Of a stretch of DNA of 46,699 bases, positions 7,283 to 15,602 are shown piece by piece. Under the pieces are notes generated by a model. That model was not told the DNA's origin, did no database searches, and saw only the letters and a list, made by a program, of their open reading frames with translations. The stretch lies in the NCBI GenBank assembly GCA_045634305.1, contig JAZQZZ010000018.1, positions 1 through 46,699 of the forward strand, written 5' to 3'. The position numbers were made by a program, and so were the translations under genes. This stretch comes from HGM04593 sp045634305. GTDB taxonomy: Bacteria; Bacteroidota; Bacteroidia; Bacteroidales; Bacteroidaceae. Position 1 is the stretch's first letter, and each line of letters opens with the position of its first letter.

Positions 7283-7647
7283 CTTTGTTGTCTAAAAGGT
7301 CACTGACTGCGTTACGCTTGTTTCTGTAGTTAGTCATTTAGGTTCACTAAACTCCTGACTACAGAAACTTCGCAAGCCTTGTCATTGAACCTTTTATACA
7401 ATAAAGAGCCGTTGGTGTTGGCTGCGTTACGCAGTATTGTAAAACATCCTCATTTAGGTTTACTAAACTCCGGTGTTTCCCAACACTGCAAGCCTTGTAC
7501 TAACGGCTTTGAATAACATCTTGAATTGTCTGTATTAAAGTTCACTGACTGCGTTAAGCTAGTATCTGTAGTTAGTCTTTAGATTCACTAAACTCCTGAC
7601 TACAGAAACTTCGCAAGCCTTGTTATTGAACCTTTTATACAACAAAG
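7283..7647. repeat. Array of three long hairpin repeats (array A)
   Basis: Three imperfect units of about 105-125 bp follow one another: 7283-7406, 7405-7511 and about 7528-7647. Each folds into a long imperfect stem. In unit 1 the outer arms are CTTTGTTGTCTAAAAGGTC and GAACCTTTTATACAATAAAG, the inner arms TTTCTGTAGTTAGTC and GACTACAGAAA, and the tip TTTAG/CTAAA. Units 1 and 3 are close in sequence; unit 2 keeps the architecture and the words TGCGTTACGC, TTTAGG, CTAAACTCC and GCAAGCCTTG but has compensating changes in its arms, for example AGCCGTT/AACGGCT. It shares GCAAGyCTTGT...GAACCTT with array B at 27.9 kb. It fills most of the gap after ettA and may serve as its 3' end. Confidence 0.75.
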
Positions 7648-7690
7648 GGGCGTTTTTTGAGTGCGTTTTAACAAACATCTTTGTAAACAT

Positions 7691-7698
7691 TATATTTG
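7691..7698 (+). promoter_or_regulatory. -7 motif TATATTTG upstream of aminotransferase
   Basis: An exact TAnnTTTG match downstream of the repeat array. It could serve the small frame at 7710 or the aminotransferase at 7870. No well-placed -33 TTG was found. Confidence 0.4.
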
Positions 7699-7709
7699 AC
7701 TTTGCAGCT

Positions 7710-7919
7710 ATGATACCCATATTGTTATACATATTGTACAAGAAAAAGGGAAAGGATATATCCCGTGCTGCAAAGAGGGTGCTCGGTAATGCCAAAACAA
7801 GGAGGTTGTTGAGGAAAACCGAAAGAATGGAAAGAGCCAAGAACGGCTCAAGAAGAAGACCTATAAGAAATGCATATAGTAAATTCAGAAATCGTAGACT
7901 CAATCGTAAAAGAGCTTGA
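7710..7919 (+). CDS. Doubtful small basic membrane-anchored protein, 69 aa
   Basis: From the ATG at 7710 the frame encodes a short hydrophobic start (MIPILLYILYKKKG) followed by about 55 residues very rich in Arg and Lys. It overlaps the first 50 bases of the aminotransferase gene. A -7 motif at 7691 would place the transcript start only a few bases upstream. The composition could be chance in A-rich DNA, so reality is uncertain; no family is recognised. Confidence 0.25.
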   Translation: MIPILLYILYKKKGKDISRAAKRVLGNAKTRRLLRKTERMERAKNGSRRRPIRNAYSKFRNRRLNRKRA

Positions 7920-9171
7920 GATTGAGGATATACGCTCTGCGTCTATTCGCCAGATTGGGGCTGTTGTGCGTGCTGTAGAGGCGCGCACAGGTACTGAATT
8001 CATCCATTTCGAGATGGGTGTTCCGGGGTTGCCTCCGGCGGAAGTGGGCGTGCGTGCCGAGTGTGAGGCATTGCAACGTGGAGTGGCATCGGTATACCCT
8101 GTAATCGATGGTATACCTGAGCTGAAGAACGAGGCTTCGCGTTTTGTTAAAGCATTTATAAATACCGATATAAACCCGAACGGTTGCATCCCTACTGTAG
8201 GCTCAATGCAGGCTTCGTTCGCGTCGTTGATGCTAGCATCGCAACTCAACGAAAAGCGCGACACTGTGCTATACATTGACCCCGGCTTTCCGGTGCAGAA
8301 GATGCAGGCGCAGGTGATTGGCGTGAAGATCGCATCGTTTGACATTGCGGAATATCGTGGCGAAAGACTTGAGGAGAAACTCGAAAGCTATTTTGCGCAG
8401 AGGAATATTTGTGCAGTGCTATACTCTTCGCCGAACAACCCCACGTGGATGTGTCTTAAGGACGAGGAACTTGAAATCATCGGCCGTCTGGCAACAAAGC
8501 ACGATGTTGTGGTAATTGAGGACCTGGCCTATATGACAATGGATTTCCGTCGTGACATGGGCCATCCGTTTGAACCACCATTCCAGCCGAGTGTGTCAAA
8601 ATACACCGACAATTACGTTCTGCTCATCAGTGCATCCAAGATATTCAGCTATGCGGGGCAGAGGATTGCCGTTGCGTGTATTTCCGATGTATTGTACAAC
8701 CGTGCTTATGACACACTCAAGCGGCGTTATGGTATTGCGCGTTTCGGTGCGGCATTCGCGTATGTATTCCTTTACTCTTTTTCGTCGGGTGTCTCTCACT
8801 CGGCACAATGTGCACTGGCGGCAATGTTCAAGGCTGCGTGTGACGGCGAATATGACTTCGTGGGTGATATAAAGGAGTATGCCGAGCGCACGGCGCGCAT
8901 AAAGGATATACTGCTACGCAGTGGATTCAATATTGTCTATGACAAGGATGTCGACGAGTCTGTGAGCGACGGTTTCTTCTTCACTATCGGTTACAAGGAT
9001 ATGGATGGCGGTGAGCTGTTGAAGGAACTGCTCTATTATGGTATCAGCGGCATTGATCTTGCCACAACAGGTGGCGCTCGAAAGGGTATCAGGGCTTGTT
9101 CGTCAAACATAAAGCCACACCATTATGCAATGCTTGAAGAGAGATTGCGTTTGTTTAATGAGAATCACTAA
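7870..9171 (+). CDS. PLP-dependent aminotransferase, class I/II
   Basis: A 433-aa fold-type I enzyme. The Schiff-base lysine is Lys257 in SASKIFSYAGQRI, with the usual downstream arginine (phosphate contact). YSSPNNPTW near residue 180 is the family's NP.NPT substrate/cofactor loop, and VVIEDLAYMTMDF near 215 carries the Asp that contacts the pyridine nitrogen. There are no signal or membrane segments; it is cytoplasmic. The substrate cannot be read from the sequence; aspartate/aromatic-type or LL-DAP-type aminotransferases are possible. The start at 7870 places the N-terminal helix as expected. The gene is 17 bases ahead of the hexosaminidase and may share its transcript. Confidence 0.88.
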   Translation: MHIVNSEIVDSIVKELEIEDIRSASIRQIGAVVRAVEARTGTEFIHFEMGVPGLPPAEVGVRAECEALQRGVASVYPVIDGIPELKNEASRFVKAFINTDINPNGCIPTVGSMQASFASLMLASQLNEKRDTVLYIDPGFPVQKMQAQVIGVKIASFDIAEYRGERLEEKLESYFAQRNICAVLYSSPNNPTWMCLKDEELEIIGRLATKHDVVVIEDLAYMTMDFRRDMGHPFEPPFQPSVSKYTDNYVLLISASKIFSYAGQRIAVACISDVLYNRAYDTLKRRYGIARFGAAFAYVFLYSFSSGVSHSAQCALAAMFKAACDGEYDFVGDIKEYAERTARIKDILLRSGFNIVYDKDVDESVSDGFFFTIGYKDMDGGELLKELLYYGISGIDLATTGGARKGIRACSSNIKPHHYAMLEERLRLFNENH

Positions 9172-9188
9172 CTTATAACTCTATAACT

Positions 9189-10865
9189 ATGAAAAAAGTG
9201 CTGTTAGCATTATTGTTGCTTGTGGGTGTTTCACTGCATGCTCAAGAGATTTCAATCATACCGAAACCTGCTGAAATGCAGATAGAAGAGGGTGAGTTTT
9301 CTTTTAATGGCAAGGTCGTACTGTGTTATCCCAAAATAAAGGATGGCGGCATTGATGCTGTCGTGGACAATTTTGTCAGGGAGATAAAGAAAACAACCGG
9401 TGTAAAGCTTGTCAAAGATAGGCTGAAGGATGGTCTGTTCCTTGGTTTACATGTGGAAGAATCCGCAAAGAAGGGAGATGCGCACATTGTGTTGTATGTC
9501 GATGAATATATGCTCAAAGAGGCTTATAGGCTATCTGTTACCCCGAAAAGAATAAACATCGCAGCATCAACACCTGCAGGCTTCTTCTATGCGTTCCAGA
9601 CACTAAAGCAGCTTATGCCGCGCAATGTGATGGCCGGAGTGCCTGATGATAGTGTTGAGGAGTGGAGAGTCCCTTGTGTCTTTATTGTCGATGAACCACG
9701 TTTCTCATGGCGCGGATTCATGCTCGACGAAGGTCGTCATTTCTATGGCAAGGAGGAGATAAAGAAGATTATCGATGTGATGGCGGCCTACAAGATGAAC
9801 CGTTTCCATTGGCACTTGACCGAGGACCAGGGCTGGCGCATCGAGATAAAGAAATATCCGAAGCTTACCGAGGTGGGTGCATGGCGCGACAGCAAGGTTT
9901 GTGCATGGGGCGATGTGAAGCCCGATGGCATACGCTATGGCGGCTACTATACCCATAAGGATATCAAGGAGGTGGTAGAGTATGCAAAGGAGCGTTTTGT
10001 GGAGATTATCCCCGAAGTTGATATTCCCGGCCATTCACAGGCTGCTGTGGCTTCTTACCCCGAATTCCTGGCTTGCGACCCCGAGAATAAACACGATGTG
10101 TGGTTGTGGCAGGGTGTGTCGAGCGATGTCATAAATGTGGCAAATCCGCTTGCCGTGCAGTTTGCAAAGGATGTTATTGACGAACTTACAGAACTCTTTC
10201 CCTTCGGTTACATACACCTCGGCGGTGATGAGTGCCCCACATATAAATGGGAACGCAACAGTGATTGCCAGGCACTGCTGCGTGAGATTGGCTCTGAAAA
10301 CTACCGCGATTTGCAGATTCACTTCTACAAGCAGTTGCTTGACCACGTTGCGCAGAAACCCGCAGACAAGCAGCGTAAGCTTGTCTTCTGGAACGAGGTG
10401 CTGCACGGCAATACAGAGCCTCTTGGCAAGGATATAACCATTATGGCATGGATTGGTGCCGACGGTGCTGCAAAAGACGCTGCAATGCGTGGAATGAACA
10501 CTATACTTTCTCCCCAGATACCTTACTACATCAACCGTCGCCAGTCGAAACTGGAAACAGAGCCCAAATCACAAGGCTATGGTGATGAGACTGTTGAGCG
10601 TGTATACAGCTACAAACCAATGAATAATGTGCCAGAGGAACTGCAGCCAAAATATCTGGGCGTACAAGCTAATTTCTGGACCGAATGGGTGGTTGAACCA
10701 TCGGTGGTGCAGTATCTTATGTTGCCACGTCTCGCCGCTGTTGCCGAGGCCGGATGGACACCGGCGGAGCTGCGCAATTATGACGATTTTATCAATCGTC
10801 TGCAGGGCGAGGCGAAATATTATCAGCTGAAAGGCGTCGACTACGGAAAGCACGTATTCAAGTAA
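9189..10865 (+). CDS. Exported beta-N-acetylhexosaminidase, GH20
   Basis: A 558-aa protein with a clear signal peptide (MKKVLLALLLLVGVSLHAQ). Residues 20-155 form the GH20b-type N-terminal domain (SIIPKPAEMQ start) and 165-530 the catalytic barrel. The catalytic pair is Asp347-Glu348 in HLGGDECPTYKW; other family motifs are FHWHLTEDQGWRIEIKKYP and EIDIPGHSQAA-like PEVDIPGHSQAAV. GH20 enzymes remove terminal beta-linked GlcNAc or GalNAc by substrate-assisted catalysis; in gut Bacteroidota this serves host or mucin glycan use, and it probably acts in the periplasm or at the surface. No SusC/SusD genes are adjacent, so it is not in an obvious polysaccharide utilisation locus. It is followed by a strong terminator. 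Confidence 0.93.
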   Translation: MKKVLLALLLLVGVSLHAQEISIIPKPAEMQIEEGEFSFNGKVVLCYPKIKDGGIDAVVDNFVREIKKTTGVKLVKDRLKDGLFLGLHVEESAKKGDAHIVLYVDEYMLKEAYRLSVTPKRINIAASTPAGFFYAFQTLKQLMPRNVMAGVPDDSVEEWRVPCVFIVDEPRFSWRGFMLDEGRHFYGKEEIKKIIDVMAAYKMNRFHWHLTEDQGWRIEIKKYPKLTEVGAWRDSKVCAWGDVKPDGIRYGGYYTHKDIKEVVEYAKERFVEIIPEVDIPGHSQAAVASYPEFLACDPENKHDVWLWQGVSSDVINVANPLAVQFAKDVIDELTELFPFGYIHLGGDECPTYKWERNSDCQALLREIGSENYRDLQIHFYKQLLDHVAQKPADKQRKLVFWNEVLHGNTEPLGKDITIMAWIGADGAAKDAAMRGMNTILSPQIPYYINRRQSKLETEPKSQGYGDETVERVYSYKPMNNVPEELQPKYLGVQANFWTEWVVEPSVVQYLMLPRLAAVAEAGWTPAELRNYDDFINRLQGEAKYYQLKGVDYGKHVFK

Positions 10866-10888
10866 AGCTATATTTGAAATCCATTTAC

Positions 10889-10930
10889 GTGACAGCGTTG
10901 ATTTTTTCAATGCTGTCACTTTGTTTTTGT
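10889..10930 (+). terminator. Rho-independent terminator after GH20 gene
   Basis: GTGACAGCGTTGA and TCAATGCTGTCAC form a 13-bp stem with one wobble pair around a T-rich loop, followed by TTTGTTTTTG. The rest of the 330-bp gap up to lepA is AT-rich and shows only the lepA promoter. Confidence 0.85.
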
Positions 10931-11105
10931 AGTTGTTAATGTGTTTAAATATAATTGTTTGTTAATGTATTGTTATACTGTTTTGTAAGTCGTGTACATT
11001 GTTGTTGACGGTTGGAAAAATATTTACATCATCCTCCCGCTTCTCCTCTATGAAAAACTGCTGTCTGTTTCGGCTTTGTCCTTGCAATGAAATTTTATGC
11101 GCGCC

Positions 11106-11141
11106 TTGTTATTATATATATAGCGATTTTTTGTATCTTTG
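11106..11141 (+). promoter_or_regulatory. Predicted lepA promoter
   Basis: TATCTTTG at 11134-11141 is an exact TAnnTTTG match, with a TTG at 11106-11108 rather far upstream (25 bases). It predicts a transcript start near 11147, which excludes upstream start codons and supports the ATG at 11196. Confidence 0.6.
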
Positions 11142-11195
11142 CATCTAAATTTGCCGAAAAGGCTTTTGCTCATAGAAGAAAAACAATTGACATAT

Positions 11196-12977
11196 ATGGA
11201 GAAAATCAGAAATTTTTGCATTATTGCTCACATCGACCATGGTAAATCGACCTTGGCCGATCGTCTGCTTGAAACAACAAAAACCATAAACATTACCGAG
11301 GGACAGATGCTCGACAACATGGACCTCGAAAAGGAGCGTGGTATCACCATCAAGAGCCACGCGATACAGATGGAGTACATGTACAAGGGCGAGAAATATA
11401 TTCTCAACCTCATTGACACTCCGGGACACGTGGACTTCTCGTACGAGGTTTCACGTTCAATTGCTGCCTGCGAAGGTGCCCTTTTGGTGGTGGATGCTAC
11501 ACAGGGCGTGCAGGCGCAGACAATCTCGAACCTCTACATGGCGGTTGACCATGGCCTGGAGATTATTCCTGTGGTGAACAAGTGCGATATGATAAACGCC
11601 ATGCCCGAGGAGGTGAAGGATGAGATTGTTGACCTTATCGGTTGCGACAGGGATGACATCATCGAGGCGTCGGGAAAGACCGGTCTTGGTGTCGAGGATA
11701 TATTGAATGCTGTCGTAGAGCGCGTTCCTGCACCTGTGGGTGATGAGGAAGCTCCATTGCAGGCGCTTATCTTCGATTCAGTGTTCAACTCATTCCGTGG
11801 TATCATCGCATACTTCAAGATAACCAACGGCGTTCTGCGCAAGGGCGACAAGGTGAAATTCTTCAATACCGGCAAGGAGTACGATGCCGACGAAATCGGT
11901 GTGTTGAAGATGGACCTTTGTCCGCGTCAGGAATTGCGTACCGGTGATGTGGGTTACATCATTTCGGGTATCAAGACATCGCGCGAGGTGAAGGTGGGTG
12001 ATACCATCACACACATTGCGCGTCCATGCGCGTCGGCCATCGACGGTTTTGAGGAGGTAAAGCCAATGGTCTTCGCCGGTGTATATCCGATAGACGCCGA
12101 GGATTACGAGGATTTGCGCGCTTCACTCGAGAAACTGCAGCTCAACGATGCTTCGTTGACATTCTCTCCCGAGTCATCGGCGGCTCTCGGCTTCGGTTTC
12201 CGTTGCGGTTTCCTTGGCCTGCTGCACATGGAGATTGTTCAGGAGCGTCTTGACCGCGAGTTCGATATGAGTGTCATCACCACAGTGCCAAACGTTTCGT
12301 ACATGGTATACGACAAGCAGGGCGAGGCAAAAGAGGTGCATAACCCCGGCGGTATGCCCGACCAGACTCTCATCGACCATATTGAGGAACCATACATCAA
12401 TGCAAGCATAATCACACGTGCCGAGTACATCGGCCCTATCATGACACTCTGTCTTTCAAAGCGAGGCGAGTTGCTCAAACAGGAGTTCATCACCGGTAAC
12501 CGTGTGGATATACGCTTCCTGTTGCCTCTTGGCGAAATTGTCATTGACTTCTATGACAAGCTAAAGAGCATTTCAAAGGGATATGCGTCGTTCGACTATC
12601 ACCCTGCGGGCTTCAGGACTTCAAAACTCATCAAACTCGATATCCTGCTCAATGGTGAGCCTGTGGATGCTCTCTCCACACTCACACACGTTGACAATGC
12701 CTACGGTCTTGGCCGACAGATGTGTGAGAAGTTGCGCGACCTGATTCCAAGACAACAGTTCGACATTGCCCTGCAGGCGGCTATAGGTACAAAAATCATT
12801 GCCCGCGAGACCATCAAGCAGGTGCGTAAGGATGTGACCGCAAAGTGTTATGGTGGTGACGTGTCACGTAAGCGCAAGTTGCTCGAGAAGCAGAAGAAGG
12901 GTAAGAAACGTATGAAACAGATTGGTAACGTTGAGGTGCCACAGAAGGCTTTCCTTGCAGTACTCAAGCTTGACTAA
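11196..12977 (+). CDS. lepA: Elongation factor 4 (LepA) GTPase
   Basis: The protein is 593 aa from the ATG at 11196, the usual length of LepA; an in-frame TTG upstream lies inside the promoter. The G1 motif AHIDHGKS is at residues 11-18, followed by the switch I region ERGITIKS, G3 DTPGHVDF and G4 NKCD. The EF-G-like domains II, III and V are followed by the LepA-specific C-terminal domain, with its KAKCYGGDVSRK-like segment (TAKCYGGDVSRKRKLLEKQK) and a basic tail. LepA is a translational GTPase that acts on ribosomes during initiation/assembly or stress (its precise role is debated). It is cytoplasmic and may be transcribed with ftsY, 62 bases downstream. Confidence 0.97.
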   Translation: MEKIRNFCIIAHIDHGKSTLADRLLETTKTINITEGQMLDNMDLEKERGITIKSHAIQMEYMYKGEKYILNLIDTPGHVDFSYEVSRSIAACEGALLVVDATQGVQAQTISNLYMAVDHGLEIIPVVNKCDMINAMPEEVKDEIVDLIGCDRDDIIEASGKTGLGVEDILNAVVERVPAPVGDEEAPLQALIFDSVFNSFRGIIAYFKITNGVLRKGDKVKFFNTGKEYDADEIGVLKMDLCPRQELRTGDVGYIISGIKTSREVKVGDTITHIARPCASAIDGFEEVKPMVFAGVYPIDAEDYEDLRASLEKLQLNDASLTFSPESSAALGFGFRCGFLGLLHMEIVQERLDREFDMSVITTVPNVSYMVYDKQGEAKEVHNPGGMPDQTLIDHIEEPYINASIITRAEYIGPIMTLCLSKRGELLKQEFITGNRVDIRFLLPLGEIVIDFYDKLKSISKGYASFDYHPAGFRTSKLIKLDILLNGEPVDALSTLTHVDNAYGLGRQMCEKLRDLIPRQQFDIALQAAIGTKIIARETIKQVRKDVTAKCYGGDVSRKRKLLEKQKKGKKRMKQIGNVEVPQKAFLAVLKLD

Positions 12978-13039
12978 TAGATGAATGATATCTTGTTGCC
13001 ATGTGCAACATGCTAATTTGAAACGATATTTTATAGAAT

Positions 13040-13993
13040 ATGGGAATATTCAGTTTTTTCAGTAAAGAGAAGAAGGAGGTCCTTGATCAGGGACTTTCAA
13101 AGACAAAGCAAAGTGTTTTCAGCAAGATAGCACGTGCCATTGCCGGCAAAAGCGAGATTGACGATGAGGTGCTTGACAACCTTGAGGAGGTGCTCGTGAC
13201 ATCGGATGTGGGTGTTGAGACTACGCTGAAAATAATTGATCGTGTGCAGAAACGTGCAGCACGCGACAAATTCATGAACACAAACGAGCTCAACAAACTG
13301 CTCAAGGACGAGATAGCACAGTTGCTCATGGAAAACAATACCGAGGATGGTGGTACATTCGACATCCCCACAACACCGGGCAATCCATACGTGATTATGG
13401 TTGTGGGTGTAAACGGTGTGGGCAAGACCACAACAATCGGTAAACTCGCACACCAGTACAAGAAGGCCGGCAAAAAGGTGTATCTTGGTGCTGCCGACAC
13501 ATTCCGTGCTGCAGCCGTCGAGCAGCTTGTGGAGTGGGGACATCGTGCCGATGTGCCTGTCATCAAGCAGGGAATGGGTGCCGACCCCGCATCAGTGGCA
13601 TTCGACACACTCTCTTCTGCTGTTGCCAATGGAGCTGATGTCGTAATCATTGACACTGCCGGCCGCCTGCACAACAAGGTGGGTCTTATGAACGAGCTTA
13701 CAAAGATAAAGAACGTGATGCAGAAGGTTGTTCCGGGTGCACCGAACGACGTGATGCTTGTGCTCGACGGCTCTACAGGCCAGAACGCATTTGAGCAGGC
13801 AAAGCAGTTCACCAAAGCAACCGAGGTTACTTCGCTAGCAATTACAAAACTCGACGGTACTGCAAAGGGTGGCGTGGTTATAGGTATCAGCGACCAGTTC
13901 AAGATTCCTGTAAAGTACATCGGCCTGGGCGAGGGTATCGACCATCTGCAGATTTTCAACCGCGAGGAGTTCGTTGATTCATTATTCGGATAA
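13040..13993 (+). CDS. ftsY: Signal recognition particle receptor FtsY
   Basis: A 317-aa SRP-type GTPase. Residues 1-95 are the helical N domain, preceded by the short amphipathic start MGIFSFFSKEKKE, which replaces the long acidic A domain of enterobacterial FtsY, as usual in this phylum. The G domain has Walker A GVNGVGKTT at about 123-131, DTFRAAA, DTAGR at about 206-210 and TKLDGTAKGG. FtsY docks ribosome-SRP complexes at the membrane for co-translational insertion. The gene is six bases from rimO, so the two are almost certainly co-transcribed. Confidence 0.97.
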   Translation: MGIFSFFSKEKKEVLDQGLSKTKQSVFSKIARAIAGKSEIDDEVLDNLEEVLVTSDVGVETTLKIIDRVQKRAARDKFMNTNELNKLLKDEIAQLLMENNTEDGGTFDIPTTPGNPYVIMVVGVNGVGKTTTIGKLAHQYKKAGKKVYLGAADTFRAAAVEQLVEWGHRADVPVIKQGMGADPASVAFDTLSSAVANGADVVIIDTAGRLHNKVGLMNELTKIKNVMQKVVPGAPNDVMLVLDGSTGQNAFEQAKQFTKATEVTSLAITKLDGTAKGGVVIGISDQFKIPVKYIGLGEGIDHLQIFNREEFVDSLFG

Positions 13994-13998
13994 AGACA

Positions 13999-15300
13999 AT
14001 GAAGAAGAACCGTGTAGATGTCATCACAATGGGATGCTCAAAGAATCTTGTCGATTCAGAGCATCTTATGCGTCAGCTTCAGGAGTGTGGCTATGAGGTT
14101 ACGCACGACAGCGAGAATCCATGTGGCGAGATTGCCGTAATCAACACCTGCGGCTTCATTGGCGATGCAAAGCAGGAGTCAATAAACATGATTCTTGAGT
14201 TCTGTCAGCGTAAGGAAGAGGGTGATTTGAAAAAGCTCTACGTCATGGGATGTCTTTCGGAGCGTTACCTCGATGAACTCCGCGAGGAGATTACACAGGT
14301 GGACAAATTCTACGGCAAATTCAACTGGACTGAACTGCTCGCCGACCTCAAACAGCAGTATCGCGAGGAACTGGCACAGGAACGTGTGTTGACAACCCCC
14401 GGGTACTATGCCTATATAAAGATTTCCGAAGGATGTAACCGCCGTTGTGCATATTGTGCGATACCCATCATTACAGGTGCACACAAATCGCGTCCCATTG
14501 AGGATATTGTTGCCGAGGTGCGCGGACTGGTGGCAAAGGGTGTGAAGGAGTTCCAGATAATTGCGCAAGAACTTACATTCTACGGAGTAGACCTATACAA
14601 GAAACAGAGCATTGCCCAGCTGGTTGAGAGAATTTCGGATATTGAGGGCGTGGAGTGGATTCGTCTGCACTATGCCTATCCCACCAACTTCCCCTATGAC
14701 CTGCTGCGTGTGATGCGTGAGAGAGACAATGTATGCAAGTATCTTGACATTGCACTGCAGCACGTGAGCACAAAGGTGTTGAAGAAAATGCACCGCAATG
14801 TCACAAAAGAGGATACATACGCTCTTGTAGAAAGAATGCGTAGCGAGGTACCGGGTATTTGCCTGCGCACAACAATGATGGTCGGTTTCCCAGGCGAGGG
14901 CGAGAAGGAGTTCGAGGAACTTGTGGAATTTGTCAAGTGGGCGAAATTCGACCGTCTTGGAGCATTTGCATATTGCGAGGAAGAGGGGACTTTTGCTGCT
15001 GATAATTACCGCGACAGCATTTCAAGGAAAAAGAAACAGGAGCGTCTTGACCGCCTGATGGAGGTGCAGCAACGTATATCCACACGCCTTAACGAGGCAA
15101 AGACGGGTAATGTATACAAGACTGTCATCGACAGGATAGAGGGTGACTATTATATCGGTCGCACGGAATTCGACTCGCCCGATGTCGATACCGAGGTGCT
15201 TATAAACGTGAACGAAGGAGAACTGCTCATAGGCAACTTCTACAATGTGCGCATAACCGATGCCACGGAATTTGACCTGATGGGTACTGTTGAGAAATAA
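13999..15300 (+). CDS. rimO: Ribosomal protein S12 methylthiotransferase RimO
   Basis: A 433-aa radical-SAM methylthiotransferase. The N-terminal MTTase domain carries three cysteines for the auxiliary cluster (Cys13, Cys51, Cys85). The radical-SAM cluster motif CxxxCxxC is at Cys146/Cys150/Cys153 (EGCNRRCAYC). A C-terminal TRAM domain occupies about 370-433. The start MKKNRVDVITMGCSKNLVDSE is typical of RimO rather than MiaB. It adds a methylthio group to an aspartate of ribosomal protein S12. It lies between ftsY and an HU gene with gaps of 5 and 12 bases, in one transcription unit. Confidence 0.97.
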   Translation: MKKNRVDVITMGCSKNLVDSEHLMRQLQECGYEVTHDSENPCGEIAVINTCGFIGDAKQESINMILEFCQRKEEGDLKKLYVMGCLSERYLDELREEITQVDKFYGKFNWTELLADLKQQYREELAQERVLTTPGYYAYIKISEGCNRRCAYCAIPIITGAHKSRPIEDIVAEVRGLVAKGVKEFQIIAQELTFYGVDLYKKQSIAQLVERISDIEGVEWIRLHYAYPTNFPYDLLRVMRERDNVCKYLDIALQHVSTKVLKKMHRNVTKEDTYALVERMRSEVPGICLRTTMMVGFPGEGEKEFEELVEFVKWAKFDRLGAFAYCEEEGTFAADNYRDSISRKKKQERLDRLMEVQQRISTRLNEAKTGNVYKTVIDRIEGDYYIGRTEFDSPDVDTEVLINVNEGELLIGNFYNVRITDATEFDLMGTVEK

Positions 15301-15312
15301 ATATTATCATAT

Positions 15313-15585
15313 ATGAACAATAAGGAATTTATCACCGCATTGGCAAAGAAATGCGGCATTTCAGCTGCCGATGCAGGCGCGAATGTCGATGCGCTTGTTG
15401 GGCTTATGACAGAGTGTCTCAAGGAGAATGACCAGATCCATATTTCAGGATTCGGTATTCTTGAGGCCAAGATGCGCAATGAGAGATTGTCTGTGAATCC
15501 CAAAACGGGCCAACGGTTCCTGGTGCCGCCCAAGATTGTGCCTGCATTCAAGCCAAGCAACAAATTGAAGGATAAATTCAAATAA
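15313..15585 (+). CDS. HU-family DNA-binding protein, 90 aa
   Basis: The length and fold pattern are those of HU/IHF: N-terminal helices (KEFITALAKKCGISAADAGANVDALVGLM), then the strand HISGFGILEAKMR, the DNA-wrapping arm with NPKTG (about residues 56-60) and a C-terminal helix. It bends and compacts DNA in the nucleoid as a dimer. It begins 12 bases after rimO and is followed 17 bases later by a second protein with an HU-like N-terminus, which suggests the two are made together and might pair. Confidence 0.93.
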   Translation: MNNKEFITALAKKCGISAADAGANVDALVGLMTECLKENDQIHISGFGILEAKMRNERLSVNPKTGQRFLVPPKIVPAFKPSNKLKDKFK

Positions 15586-15602
15586 ATGATAGAGATATAG
15601 CT

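Noticed and set aside
10931..11105. Possible extra gene or RNA between the GH20 terminator and lepA
   Set aside because: The stretch is AT-rich with many TTGTTA-like words but shows no stable hairpin, tRNA-like fold or coding frame.
13087..13959. 290-codon antisense frame inside ftsY
   Set aside because: FtsY on the plus strand is unambiguous; the shadow frame is Ser/Pro/Thr-rich and matches no family.
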